From positions 30,730 through 94,729 of the forward strand of contig NZ_SMDC01000013.1 in the NCBI RefSeq assembly GCF_004343155.1: DNA of 64,000 nt, given 5' to 3'. The position numbers were made by a program, and so were the translations under genes. The stretch comes from Marichromatium gracile. GTDB taxonomy: Bacteria; Pseudomonadota; Gammaproteobacteria; Chromatiales; Chromatiaceae. This document shows positions 1-8,044 of this stretch, one piece after another (positions within the stretch are counted from its first letter, which is position 1; every line of letters begins with the position of its first letter). The notes under the pieces are model-generated. The model did no database searches. It had not been told where the DNA came from and saw only the letters and a program-made list of their open reading frames with translations.

Positions 1-4
1 CCAC

Positions 5-30
5 GTGGGCGGGTGCGTCCGCCCGCCCAC
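5..30. terminator. Hairpin at the window edge, possible terminator of an upstream gene
   Basis: A 9-bp perfect stem (5-13 with 22-30) and an 8-nt loop lie just before the GTG start of the metal ATPase. There is no T tract and the upstream gene is outside the window, so a terminator role is only a guess. Confidence 0.25.
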
Positions 31-53
31 GCCCAGTTCAGGACCCTGATCTC

Positions 54-2192
54 GTGACCCCTTCCTTGCCCGCGCTGCGCTATCGCGTCGTTCACCAGCT
101 GCCCGGTCGGTTGCGGCTGCGTCTCCCCGCCCTCGGCGCCCCCGGTTATGCACCGGACACCCTTGAACTCTGGCTCGATGCCCTGCCCGAGGTGCGCGAG
201 GTGCGTACCGGGGTGGCGACGGGTTCGCTGGTGATCGAGTTCACGCCTACGCCCGAGGCGCGGGCTCGCGTCATCGAGCGGCTGCGTGCCTATGTGCCCC
301 ATGTCGGTCACGACGCGCTGCCGGTGTCCGCCGGCGAGCCGGACTCGGGGCTGGCGCCGGTGGCGACCTCGTTGTTGGCGCTGGCGCTGCTGCCGCTGTT
401 GCCGCCGGGCTGGCGGTTGGCGCTGGCGGTGACCAGTGCCGCGCCGACGCTGGCGCGCGGGGTCGACACCCTGGTCAACGAAGGGGTCAAGGTCGAGGTG
501 CTCGATGCCGTGGCGGTAGGGCTCTCGGCGGCGCGTGGCGAGGTCTATGCCGCCACCGTCACCGACCTGCTGCTGCGTCTCGGCGCCTATCTCGAGGAGC
601 GCACCGCGCGTCGCTCCGATCGCATGCTGGCGCGGCTGCTGCGCCCGGACCCCGCGCCGGCCTGGGTCGAGCGCGACGGTGAGCTGGTGCGCGTGCCCGG
701 CGATCAGGTCGAGGTCGGCGAGATCGTTCAGGTCGGGCCGGGGGAGCGCATCGCGGTCGACGGTCGGGTGATCGACGGGGTGGCGCTGGTCGATCAGTCG
801 GCGGTCACCGGCGAGGACGTGCCGGTGCGCAAGTCGGTCTACCGACGGGTGATCTGCGGCTCGGTGCTGGTCGAGGGGCGGCTGCGCATCGAGGCCACCC
901 AGGTCGGCGCCGAGACCACCTCGGCGCGGGTGGCGCGCTTCATCGGCGATGCGCTCACCAAGCGCTCGGCCACCCAGAGCGAGGCCGACCGGCTCGCCGA
1001 TCAGCGCGTGGCGCTGACCCTGGGCACGGGGGCGGCGGTCTATGCCGCCACCCGCGACCTGCGTCGGGTGCAGTCGGTGTTCCTGGTCGATTATGCCTGC
1101 GCGCTCAAGCTCGGCACCCCGGTGGCGATCAAGTCGGGGATGGCGCGTGCGGCGGGCAATGGGGTGCTGATGCGTGGTGGCGAGGCGATCGAGCAGCTCG
1201 CCGGGGTCGATACGCTGGTGTTCGACAAGACCGGCACCCTGACCCACAGCGAGCTGGCGGTCACCGATGTCGAGGTGCTCGCCACCCACCCGGGTTGCGA
1301 CGAGTGTGACCTGCTCGCGCTGGTCGCCTCGATCGAGGAGCACGCCTCGCACCCGATCGCCAGCGCCGTGGTCGACGCCGCACAGGCGCGCGGACTCGAG
1401 CACATCAGCCACGGCGAGGTCGATTATCTGGTCGCCCACGGGCTCTCGGCCGATGTCGCCGGGGGGCGGATCATGATCGGCAGCCGTCACTATCTCGAAG
1501 AGCACGAGGGCATCGACTTCTCGCCCTTCGAACCGCGTATCTCGAGCTTCCACGACGCCGGCAAGATCCTGCTCTTCGTCGCCAACCGCGAGGGCCCGGT
1601 CGGGCTGATCGCGCTGCGCGACACGCTGCGCCCCGAGACCCCGGAGACGCTGGCGCGGCTGCGTGCGCTCGGCATCGAGCGGCTGGTGATGATCAGCGGC
1701 GACCGCCGCAGCAAGGCCGAGGCGCTCGGTCGCGAGCTCGGTTTCGACGCGGTGCACGCCGAGGTCGCGCCCGAGGACAAGGCGGCGATCCTGATGCGCC
1801 TGCAGGATGCCGGGGCCAAGGTCGCCTTCGTCGGCGACGGGGTCAACGACGGTCCGGCGCTCGCTGCCGCCGATGTCGGCATCGCCATGCCGCGCGGTGC
1901 CGATATCGCCCGCGCCACGGCCGACATCCTGCTCACCGACGATCGGCTCGATGCGGTGGCCGACGCGCGCGCCCTGGCGCTCAGCACCATGCGATTGATC
2001 CGCAACAACTTCCGCGCCGCCGTCGGCATCAACACCGCGATCCTGGTCGGCGCGGCGAGCGGTCGGGTCTCGCCCCTGGCCAGCGCGGTGCTGCACAACG
2101 GCACCACCCTGGCGGTGCTGCTCAACGCCCTGCGCGGGGTGGACTTCGATGGTGCCGAGGAGCGTCGTCTCGCGCCGCCGGTCGACGACTGA
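54..2192 (+). CDS. P1B-type heavy-metal-translocating P-type ATPase with N-terminal HMA2-like domain
   Basis: Inner-membrane pump that would move a metal cation using ATP. The 712-residue product starts at GTG 54; this keeps an N-terminal HMA2-like segment (HQLPGRLRLRLP). The ATPase core is complete: TGED (actuator loop, residues 252-255), DKTGT with phosphorylated Asp391, a SHPIA metal-ATPase motif, and GDGVND (594-599). The membrane metal-site motif that is CPC or CPx in most Cu/Zn/Cd pumps reads C349-A-L-K352 here, so the usual proline is replaced by alanine and a Lys follows. Few transmembrane segments precede the actuator domain. The ion cannot be assigned. A small HMA2 protein encoded at 2862 repeats the PGRLR-type N-terminal motif and may belong with this pump. 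Confidence 0.9.
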   Translation: MTPSLPALRYRVVHQLPGRLRLRLPALGAPGYAPDTLELWLDALPEVREVRTGVATGSLVIEFTPTPEARARVIERLRAYVPHVGHDALPVSAGEPDSGLAPVATSLLALALLPLLPPGWRLALAVTSAAPTLARGVDTLVNEGVKVEVLDAVAVGLSAARGEVYAATVTDLLLRLGAYLEERTARRSDRMLARLLRPDPAPAWVERDGELVRVPGDQVEVGEIVQVGPGERIAVDGRVIDGVALVDQSAVTGEDVPVRKSVYRRVICGSVLVEGRLRIEATQVGAETTSARVARFIGDALTKRSATQSEADRLADQRVALTLGTGAAVYAATRDLRRVQSVFLVDYACALKLGTPVAIKSGMARAAGNGVLMRGGEAIEQLAGVDTLVFDKTGTLTHSELAVTDVEVLATHPGCDECDLLALVASIEEHASHPIASAVVDAAQARGLEHISHGEVDYLVAHGLSADVAGGRIMIGSRHYLEEHEGIDFSPFEPRISSFHDAGKILLFVANREGPVGLIALRDTLRPETPETLARLRALGIERLVMISGDRRSKAEALGRELGFDAVHAEVAPEDKAAILMRLQDAGAKVAFVGDGVNDGPALAAADVGIAMPRGADIARATADILLTDDRLDAVADARALALSTMRLIRNNFRAAVGINTAILVGAASGRVSPLASAVLHNGTTLAVLLNALRGVDFDGAEERRLAPPVDD

Positions 2193-2200
2193 GAGCGGGG

Positions 2201-2551
2201 TCAGCCGCGCTGCAGGTGTGCGCGTACCGGCGCGCCGAAGAAGGCCAGCACGGTGAGGTCCTCCTCGATGTCGAAGAAGGCATGGCTGCAGGCGGCATGC
2301 ACGTACATCAGCGTGCCCTTCTCGACCAGCCGCACGCTGTCGCCGACCCGCAGTTGCGCGCGTCCCTCGAGCACCAGATAGAGCTCGTCCTCCTCATGGG
2401 CGCTGGCCATGTCCTTGGAGCCTGCCGGGAGGTGATAGACCGAGCAGGAGAGCGACGGGGTGCGCAGGAATTCCTTGAAGGCGACACCGTTGCGATCGAC
2501 GCTCGAGACCAGGTCGTCGAGCTGGAAGAGGAGCCAGTCTGCTTCTTTCAT
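2201..2551 (-). CDS. Small single-domain cupin protein
   Basis: A 116-residue cupin_2-type beta-barrel protein. The first cupin motif is seen around HEEDELYLVLEGRAQLRVG, with a second His-bearing strand near HAACSHAFFDIEE. It is probably cytoplasmic because no signal peptide is visible. It converges on the metal ATPase with only 8 nt between the stops and is divergent from the HMA2 gene, with which it shares the 310-nt region containing a palindrome. Substrate or ligand is unknown; stand-alone cupins of this size include small metal-dependent enzymes and sensor-like proteins. Confidence 0.75.
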   Translation of the reverse strand: MKEADWLLFQLDDLVSSVDRNGVAFKEFLRTPSLSCSVYHLPAGSKDMASAHEEDELYLVLEGRAQLRVGDSVRLVEKGTLMYVHAACSHAFFDIEEDLTVLAFFGAPVRAHLQRG

Positions 2552-2678
2552 GAAATCGTTCTAACGCTCCGCGAGCTTGAGGTGGAAGAGGGCGGGCCGA
2601 TCCCGCTGATTCGATCGAAAATAGCAAGGTTGTCGGCAAGAAACAAACGCGCACAACCCTTGCTTAATGCCTGATCGA

Positions 2679-2700
2679 GAACTATTATCGATAACCGTTC
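2679..2700. promoter_or_regulatory. 22-bp palindrome, candidate operator between cupin and HMA2 genes
   Basis: The 22-bp site has GAAC and GTTC ends and a perfect TTATCGATAA centre (2685-2694). Nine of eleven base pairs are complementary; only the two positions between centre and ends mismatch on each side. It is AT-rich in a GC-rich gap (2552-2861), lying 128 bp from the cupin start and 162 bp from the HMA2 start. The shape fits a dimeric repressor site. It is not a clear Fur, Zur or FNR consensus. The rest of the gap holds nothing I recognise. Confidence 0.5.
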
Positions 2701-2861
2701 GCGTTTGCGATGGCGTCGGGACGACGACACTCCGACAGGCCGTTGCAGGAGCGCAGCGACGACGCGAAACGGCACGGATTCGGTTGTTCCCGGGCCGGTG
2801 GGCGCCGGCGACAGGCCAGGCACATCGATGACCTTCCAGCGACGAGAGTACCGAGGGTTCC

Positions 2862-3215
2862 ATGAGTCACTACATCCATCATGTTCCAGGGCGACTGCGT
2901 ATCCGCTCGGCGGCACTGCGCTGTCGCTCGCTGCTCGACGGCGAGGCGCAGCGTGAGCTGCAGGCGCTCGAGGGGGTGACCGAGGTGCGCTTCAATCCGC
3001 GCGCATCGAGCCTGACCCTGCTCTATGATCCGGCACGCATCGGTCGTGCCCAGCTGCTCGAGGCCCTCGAGCGTCATGGCTGTGTCGAGATCGACTCACG
3101 CTCCGGTGAGCTGGCGACCAGGGCCGGCACCCTGTTCGGCAAGGCGCTCGTCGGCGCCTTCGTCAACAAGGCGGTGGAGCGCTCGGCCTACAAGCTGGTG
3201 AGCGTGCTGCTCTGA
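2862..3215 (+). CDS. Free-standing HMA2-like domain protein
   Basis: A 117-residue protein beginning at ATG 2862. The HHVPGRLRIRS segment near the N-terminus matches the style of the PGRLRLRLP segment in the nearby P1B ATPase. A ferredoxin-like alpha/beta region follows (ALEGVTEVRFNPRASSLTLLYD). Typical CxxC metal-binding residues are absent, so it belongs with the HMA_2 type rather than copper-chaperone HMA domains. The C-terminal third is hydrophobic to amphipathic (GKALVGAFVNKAVERSAYKL) and may associate with the membrane. Inferred role: accessory or regulatory partner of the metal ATPase. No direct function is known to me. Confidence 0.7.
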   Translation: MSHYIHHVPGRLRIRSAALRCRSLLDGEAQRELQALEGVTEVRFNPRASSLTLLYDPARIGRAQLLEALERHGCVEIDSRSGELATRAGTLFGKALVGAFVNKAVERSAYKLVSVLL

Positions 3216-3320
3216 TCGCCGCCCCCATCCCGTCCCCGCCGGTCTCGCAATAGCGGCGGGGCGGGATGCGGGCGATCGCCTTCGACCCGCGCCATCGCGT
3301 CCGGTTCCGGCGCGCCTGAC

Positions 3321-4268
3321 TCAAGGCGCCCGCAGGGGGCGTGCGAGCAGGTCGTCGATCTCGGCATAGGGGATCAGCACCCGCTGTGCGCCGGCGGCAT
3401 AGGCGGCGACCGCATAGGGCGGGAAGATCACCGTGATCCCATCGGGGCCGGGCAGCAACAGTTGATAGTTCTCCGCCACCGGCGCGGTGCCCTGGTTGAC
3501 CCAGTCGGCATCGGCACCGAGCAGGTCGCGTCCGGCGAGTGCCGCGCGGCTGAGTCGGGCGAGCCGCGCGAGCCAGTCGCTGTCGGCGCGGAAGAGTTCC
3601 GCCGGGTCGAGCGCGCGGGCCTCGGACAGATCCAGCAGCAGCGGCGCGAACAGCGGCATGCCGTGCGCCCCGCCGTAATAGGCATAGCCCTCGAACGCGA
3701 CGACCTGCAGGGTGTCGGTGCGGTGGCCGGCCTCGCCCTCGAGCGCGAACGACCATGCCGGTCCGAGCGGCGGCTCGGGATCGGCCAGGAGCTCCTCGGT
3801 GCTGGCGAGGAAGGCATCGACCTGCTCCTGGACGAATGCACGCACCGCGCGGTTGATCGTCTCCGGCGCCCCGGCGAACACCGGATAACTGGCCTCGAGC
3901 TGGTAGTGCGGGCCGGTGCGGGTGAGCCGTGCCCGTGGTGGTGCGAGCGTTTCGATGCGCTGCAGATACTGCGCTCGCAGACAGTCTCGATCCGGGCCGC
4001 AGCGGTTGCGCGCGGCGAGCCAGCTGCGCTGGGTCTGGCGCAATGCCTCGCGCTCGGCGGGCGCGAGCCGCTCGCGCGCGGCGCGATAGAGCTCGGCGAG
4101 CCGGGCGTCGAGCGCGTCGAGCTCGGCGTCGGCGCAGATGCTGTGCTCGATCGGGGTCGAGGCGCGCTCGCAGTCGAACCCGGCGCCGGCAGCGAGTGTC
4201 GGCAGGAGCGCGACACCGAGCAGCGCGGCGGTGCAATGACGCGTCACATCCATTCGATCGTCCTTCAT
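3321..4268 (-). CDS. Secreted LprI-like/DUF1311 and DUF3298 two-domain protein
   Basis: A 315-residue exported protein. The N-terminal hydrophobic segment ending LLPTLAAGAG looks like a signal peptide. An LprI-type Cys-rich domain follows (FDCERASTPIEHSICAD, then RCGPDRDCLRAQY), and a C-terminal DUF3298/RsiV-like domain is marked by YYGGAHGMPLF. LprI-type domains are known in lysozyme-inhibitor proteins; that activity is not shown here. The ATG at 4268 overlaps the stop of the upstream EAL/HDOD gene by ATGA, so the two are translationally coupled. An internal ATG at 4253 would also keep the signal peptide. Its place at the end of a signalling operon is odd for a periplasmic protein. Confidence 0.75.
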   Translation of the reverse strand: MKDDRMDVTRHCTAALLGVALLPTLAAGAGFDCERASTPIEHSICADAELDALDARLAELYRAARERLAPAEREALRQTQRSWLAARNRCGPDRDCLRAQYLQRIETLAPPRARLTRTGPHYQLEASYPVFAGAPETINRAVRAFVQEQVDAFLASTEELLADPEPPLGPAWSFALEGEAGHRTDTLQVVAFEGYAYYGGAHGMPLFAPLLLDLSEARALDPAELFRADSDWLARLARLSRAALAGRDLLGADADWVNQGTAPVAENYQLLLPGPDGITVIFPPYAVAAYAAGAQRVLIPYAEIDDLLARPLRAP

Positions 4269-5497
4269 TTCAGTGTGTCGAGCGTCTCGCGCGCCCAGTC
4301 GATGGCCTGAATATAGCGGGTCGAGAGCGCCTCGGCGGTGACCGTGAGGTCGTCGGGCAAGGGGGTGTCGGGTTGCTCGAATCCCTCGATGATCTCCAGC
4401 GCCAGCCCCATGATCCCCTCATGATTGAACAGGGCCGCGCGCAGCTCCGGTCCCAGTCGCACCTGCTCCACCATCTCCTCGAGCGCGACGCCGAGGAAGC
4501 GTTCGACGGCCGAGAGCAGCCCCAGGGTGAAGTAGCGCTGGGGTGCATCACCGGGTGCGAGCACGGGTGCGAGCAACTCGCCCATGCGTGCGCGTATCAG
4601 GATCTGCTCGATCGCCACCGGCGAGCCCTGGGTGCGGCGCAGCGTGAGCAGCAGCGCCCAGTGACGAATGGTGTCGCGCCCGAGCACGACGATCGCGTGC
4701 TCGACCGATTCGATCGGTTCGCGGCGACGGAAGCGGGGGCTGTTGGCGAGCCTGAGGATCTCCAGGCTGAGCGCCGCGTCGCTGGTGATGCTGCGGTTGA
4801 TCTCGGCCACCGTGGTATCGGGGCGCTGCAGGGTCTCGATCAGGCGCAGCAGCGCGAGCGCCGCGCCGGCCATGCGCTGCCCCTCGATCACGTTGGGGTA
4901 GGAGAGATAGAAACCCTGGAAATAATCGAAGCCCAGCGCCCGGCAGCGGGCGAGCGTGGTCTCGTCCTCGATCTTCTCGGCGATCAGGGTGAGCCCGTGG
5001 GCGGCGAGCCGGGCGCACTGCGCCTCGAGCTCCGGTGCCGCGGTGGCGCGGGCGTCGAGCTTGACCAGATCGACGGCCTCGAGCGCGTGCGCCGGCAGCG
5101 CGCCCGCGCCCGTGCACTGCAGCGCGACCCTGAAGCCCTGGTCCCTGAGCAGACGGATGGCGGCTAGGGTCTGGGGACCGATCCCGGCGCTGACCGACAA
5201 TTCGAGTACGGTGCGCTCGGCGGGCAGGGCGGCGATCACCTCGCGCCCGATGAAGCGCGGCGAGAGGTTGATGAAGGCGAGCCGGTCACCGACCAGGTTC
5301 TCGACGCCGATGTCGACGAAGACGGTACGCAGCAGCTCGGTGGTGGCGCGGTCGCTGTCGTCGATCGCGGCCCTGTCGGTGTGTCCGGCGCGAAACAGCA
5401 GCTCGAAGCCGACGATCCCCGCGCTGGCGTCGAAGATCGGCTGGCGACCGACGAAGACCGGGCGCATGGCGCCCGCGCTCTGGAGCGATGTGGGCAT
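4265..5497 (-). CDS. Degenerate EAL-HDOD (YuxH-type) signalling protein
   Basis: A 410-residue cytoplasmic protein. Residues about 10-210 are an EAL-fold domain of the YuxH type (FVGRQPIFDASAGIVGFELLFR); ELL replaces the catalytic EAL and the metal-binding DDFGxG loop is absent, so c-di-GMP hydrolysis is unlikely. Residues about 215-400 are an HDOD domain (SITSDAALSLEILRLANSP), typical of output domains in two-component and c-di-GMP regulation. The start ATG at 5497 overlaps the upstream Hpt stop in TGATG, and its own stop overlaps the LprI gene start. The frame stays open far upstream on this strand, but that stretch is antisense to the GGDEF-EAL gene. Likely a signal adaptor. Confidence 0.85.
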   Translation of the reverse strand: MPTSLQSAGAMRPVFVGRQPIFDASAGIVGFELLFRAGHTDRAAIDDSDRATTELLRTVFVDIGVENLVGDRLAFINLSPRFIGREVIAALPAERTVLELSVSAGIGPQTLAAIRLLRDQGFRVALQCTGAGALPAHALEAVDLVKLDARATAAPELEAQCARLAAHGLTLIAEKIEDETTLARCRALGFDYFQGFYLSYPNVIEGQRMAGAALALLRLIETLQRPDTTVAEINRSITSDAALSLEILRLANSPRFRRREPIESVEHAIVVLGRDTIRHWALLLTLRRTQGSPVAIEQILIRARMGELLAPVLAPGDAPQRYFTLGLLSAVERFLGVALEEMVEQVRLGPELRAALFNHEGIMGLALEIIEGFEQPDTPLPDDLTVTAEALSTRYIQAIDWARETLDTLK

Positions 5498-5844
5498 CAG
5501 GGCGCCTCGCGCAGCGCGCCGAGCGCGCGCAGCTCGTCCAGGGCGGCGCTGGCCAGTGGACGCAATCGCGCGCGGGCCGCGGCGATCGTCTCGGGCTCGC
5601 CGGCGCGCGCGGCCTGTTCGAGCGCGCCGGCCGCGCTGGCCAGCATGGTCGCGCCGATGTTGCCGGCGCTGCCCTTGAGGGCATGGGCCAGCGCCCCGCA
5701 CTCGCTCGGTGAGGCCTGCTCCAGGCGCTCGAGCTGGACGGGGAGCTGTTGGGCGAAGGCGAGCATGATGGCGTCGAGCTCCTCGTCGAGCAGGTCGCGC
5801 AGCTCGGCGATCGTCTCGGGGTCGACATGGTGCATGATGATCAC
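5497..5844 (-). CDS. Stand-alone Hpt histidine phosphotransfer protein
   Basis: A 115-residue four-helix Hpt protein with phospho-acceptor motif HALKGSAGNIGA in mid-protein. It would carry a phosphoryl group between receiver domains. The hybrid kinase encoded at 8044-10452 has a C-terminal receiver but no Hpt, so this is its probable relay partner. It heads a leftward operon and is divergent from the REC-GGDEF-EAL gene across a 106-nt gap that must contain promoters in both directions. The start may be ATG 5844 or the ATG nine bases further in (5835). Confidence 0.85.
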   Translation of the reverse strand: MIIMHHVDPETIAELRDLLDEELDAIMLAFAQQLPVQLERLEQASPSECGALAHALKGSAGNIGATMLASAAGALEQAARAGEPETIAAARARLRPLASAALDELRALGALREAP

Positions 5845-5950
5845 CTCGGGCTTGTGGCTGCTGACTGGGTGCCGTTCGAGCCGCGACGGTTTGTATCGGT
5901 TGCCCCTGCCTCAACCTTAGATCGCGGGCCATCGGGAGATGGAGGACTAG

Positions 5951-8044
5951 ATGGGGACGCAGGGGGCGGATACGCAGGGGACGGGTGCGCTCGGGCGGGT
6001 GTTGGTCGTCGATGACGATGCCCCGACCCGGGGGCTGATCTGTGGCGCGTTGCGCCGCCAGGGGTTCGCCGTCGAGGCCGCCGCCGATGGCGCCCAGGCG
6101 CTCGAGTGCTTTGCCCGCATTCAGCCCGATCTGGTGCTGCTCGATGTCTGCATGCCGGGGATGGACGGGCTCGAGGTCTGCCGGCGGATCCGCGCGCTCG
6201 AGGTCGAGATCGCCACGCCGGTGATCATGGTCACCGGGGCCGACGAGGTCGAGACCATCGAGGCGGCGCTGGAGGCCGGCGCCACCGATTTCATGGTCAA
6301 GCCGATCAACTGGTCGCTGCTGAGCCAGCGGGTCCGTTATGCGCTGCACGCCGGTGCACTCAACCTGCAGGTGCGGCGCAATCGTCAGCACGAGCGGGTG
6401 GCGCGCGGCATCGCGCGGCTGACCTTCTGGCAATGGTCGCTGGAGGATGATGCGCTGTCCTGGTCCGATGACGCGGCCGTGTTGCTCGGGGTCGATGCCG
6501 GTGCGCTCGAGCGGGTGTCCTCGGTGCTGGCGCTGGTCCACCCCGCCGATCGCCCCCGGCTCGAGCGGATGATGCAGGTGGCGCGCGTCGGCAAGGGCTC
6601 CTTCGAGATCGAGTTCCGGCTGTGCGGCGACAATGGCGAGCGGCTGCTGCGGGTGGTCGGCGAGCACTCCGAGCACGACGCCGAGCGGGTGTTGGGCGTG
6701 CTCCAGGACGTGACCGAGATGCGCCGCACCGAGGATCTGGTCGACTATCTGTCGCTGCACGACGAGTTGACCGGGCTGGCTAATCGACGGCTGTTCCTGC
6801 GCCAGATCGAGCAGGCGCTGCGCCGGGCGGTGGTGACGGGTTCGGTGTTGCTGGTCGGCTGGATCGATGTGGTCGAGTTCCATCGTCACAACGACGCCCT
6901 GGGCGAGCCTGCGGGCGATCTGCTGCTGGGTAGCCTGGCGCAGCGGCTCGAACAGTCCGGCGGGTCGTCGGAGCTTGCGGCCAGGCTTGGTGGCGACGAG
7001 TTCGGGGTGCTGCTCTGCGGGGCCGATCTGCCGAGGTTGCAGGCGCGCTTCGCCCGTCTGTTGCATGCGCTGGGGCGGCCCTATCCGATCGATGGGCGCG
7101 AGCTGGTGCTCACCCTGAGCGGTGGATTCTGCTGTCATCCAGGTCACGGCGACGACGCCAAGCAGCTGCTTGCGCTCGCCGAGCAGGCGCAGCGTCTGGC
7201 GCGGCTGCGTGGCACGCTGAGCGAGGAGGCGCCCTCGGCGCCACGGTTGCGTCAGGGGTTGGCCGAGGCGCTGGAGCTGGAGCAGGCGTTGCACGGCGCG
7301 CTCGAGCGCGAGGAGTTTCATCTTCACTACCAACCGCAGCTCGATCTCGAGTCGGGGCAGATCGTCGCGGTCGAGGCGTTGCTGCGCTGGCGCCATCCAC
7401 GCTGGGGCGATCTCTCGCCGGCGCGCTTCGTGCCGCTGCTCGAGTCGCTCGGGTTGATCCGGCCGGTCGGCGCCTGGGTGCTGGAGCAGGCCTGTCGTCA
7501 GTGTGTCGCCTGGGAGGGGACGGGCCTGGGGGTCGCGGTCAACCTCTCGGCGCGTCAGTTCCTCGACCCCGGGCTGTTCACGCTGATCGAGCGGGTGCTC
7601 GGCGACACCGGCGTCGACCCCGGTCGTATCGAACTCGAGATCACCGAGCGGCTGGCGATGCAGGAGCCGGAGGCCGCCGTCGAGCTGCTCGGTCGCTGTC
7701 GCGCGCTCGGGCTCAAGGTCGCGATCGACGACTTCGGCATCGGTTACTCGTCGCTCGAGTATCTGCAGCACTTCCCGCTCGATGTGCTCAAGATCGATCG
7801 CGCCTTCGTCGCCACCGTCACCCGGGGACGGCGGGCGCGGGCGATCGTGCGCGCGGTCACGGTGATGGGGCAGAGCCTGGGGCTGACGGTGATCGCCGAG
7901 GGGATCGAGACCCAGCGTCAGTGCGACTTCGTCGAGGCGCTCGGGGTCGATCAGGTGCAGGGCTATCTGATCGGACGACCGATGGCGCCACCTTCGCTCG
8001 AAGCGCTGCTGCGCGCCTTCGTGCCGCCCGGCGGAGCGCTGTGA
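5951..8044 (+). CDS. REC-PAS-GGDEF-EAL cyclic-di-GMP signalling protein
   Basis: A 697-residue cytoplasmic response regulator. A receiver (about 15-130) has the DDD acidic pocket at 21-23 and phosphorylatable Asp65. A PAS domain (about 155-265) follows, then GGDEF (motif 347-351) and EAL (motif 475-477). The EAL half keeps the known catalytic set: [41 protein letters not shown] and QGYL, so phosphodiesterase activity is expected. The GGDEF motif is intact, but the inhibitory RxxD I-site reads GSSE, so a cyclase, if active, would lack normal product inhibition. The stop overlaps the kinase start (TGATG), making the kinase the likely phosphodonor. Confidence 0.93.
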   Translation: MGTQGADTQGTGALGRVLVVDDDAPTRGLICGALRRQGFAVEAAADGAQALECFARIQPDLVLLDVCMPGMDGLEVCRRIRALEVEIATPVIMVTGADEVETIEAALEAGATDFMVKPINWSLLSQRVRYALHAGALNLQVRRNRQHERVARGIARLTFWQWSLEDDALSWSDDAAVLLGVDAGALERVSSVLALVHPADRPRLERMMQVARVGKGSFEIEFRLCGDNGERLLRVVGEHSEHDAERVLGVLQDVTEMRRTEDLVDYLSLHDELTGLANRRLFLRQIEQALRRAVVTGSVLLVGWIDVVEFHRHNDALGEPAGDLLLGSLAQRLEQSGGSSELAARLGGDEFGVLLCGADLPRLQARFARLLHALGRPYPIDGRELVLTLSGGFCCHPGHGDDAKQLLALAEQAQRLARLRGTLSEEAPSAPRLRQGLAEALELEQALHGALEREEFHLHYQPQLDLESGQIVAVEALLRWRHPRWGDLSPARFVPLLESLGLIRPVGAWVLEQACRQCVAWEGTGLGVAVNLSARQFLDPGLFTLIERVLGDTGVDPGRIELEITERLAMQEPEAAVELLGRCRALGLKVAIDDFGIGYSSLEYLQHFPLDVLKIDRAFVATVTRGRRARAIVRAVTVMGQSLGLTVIAEGIETQRQCDFVEALGVDQVQGYLIGRPMAPPSLEALLRAFVPPGGAL

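Noticed and set aside
2679..2700. Fur box
   Set aside because: The AT-rich centre resembles iron boxes superficially, but the GATAATGATAATCATTATC pattern is not matched; it is kept only as an unnamed palindrome.
5498..7771. Upstream extension of the EAL/HDOD frame on the minus strand
   Set aside because: It is antisense to the REC-GGDEF-EAL gene and the Hpt gene; the real gene starts at 5497, where an overlap with the Hpt stop and the family N-terminus agree.
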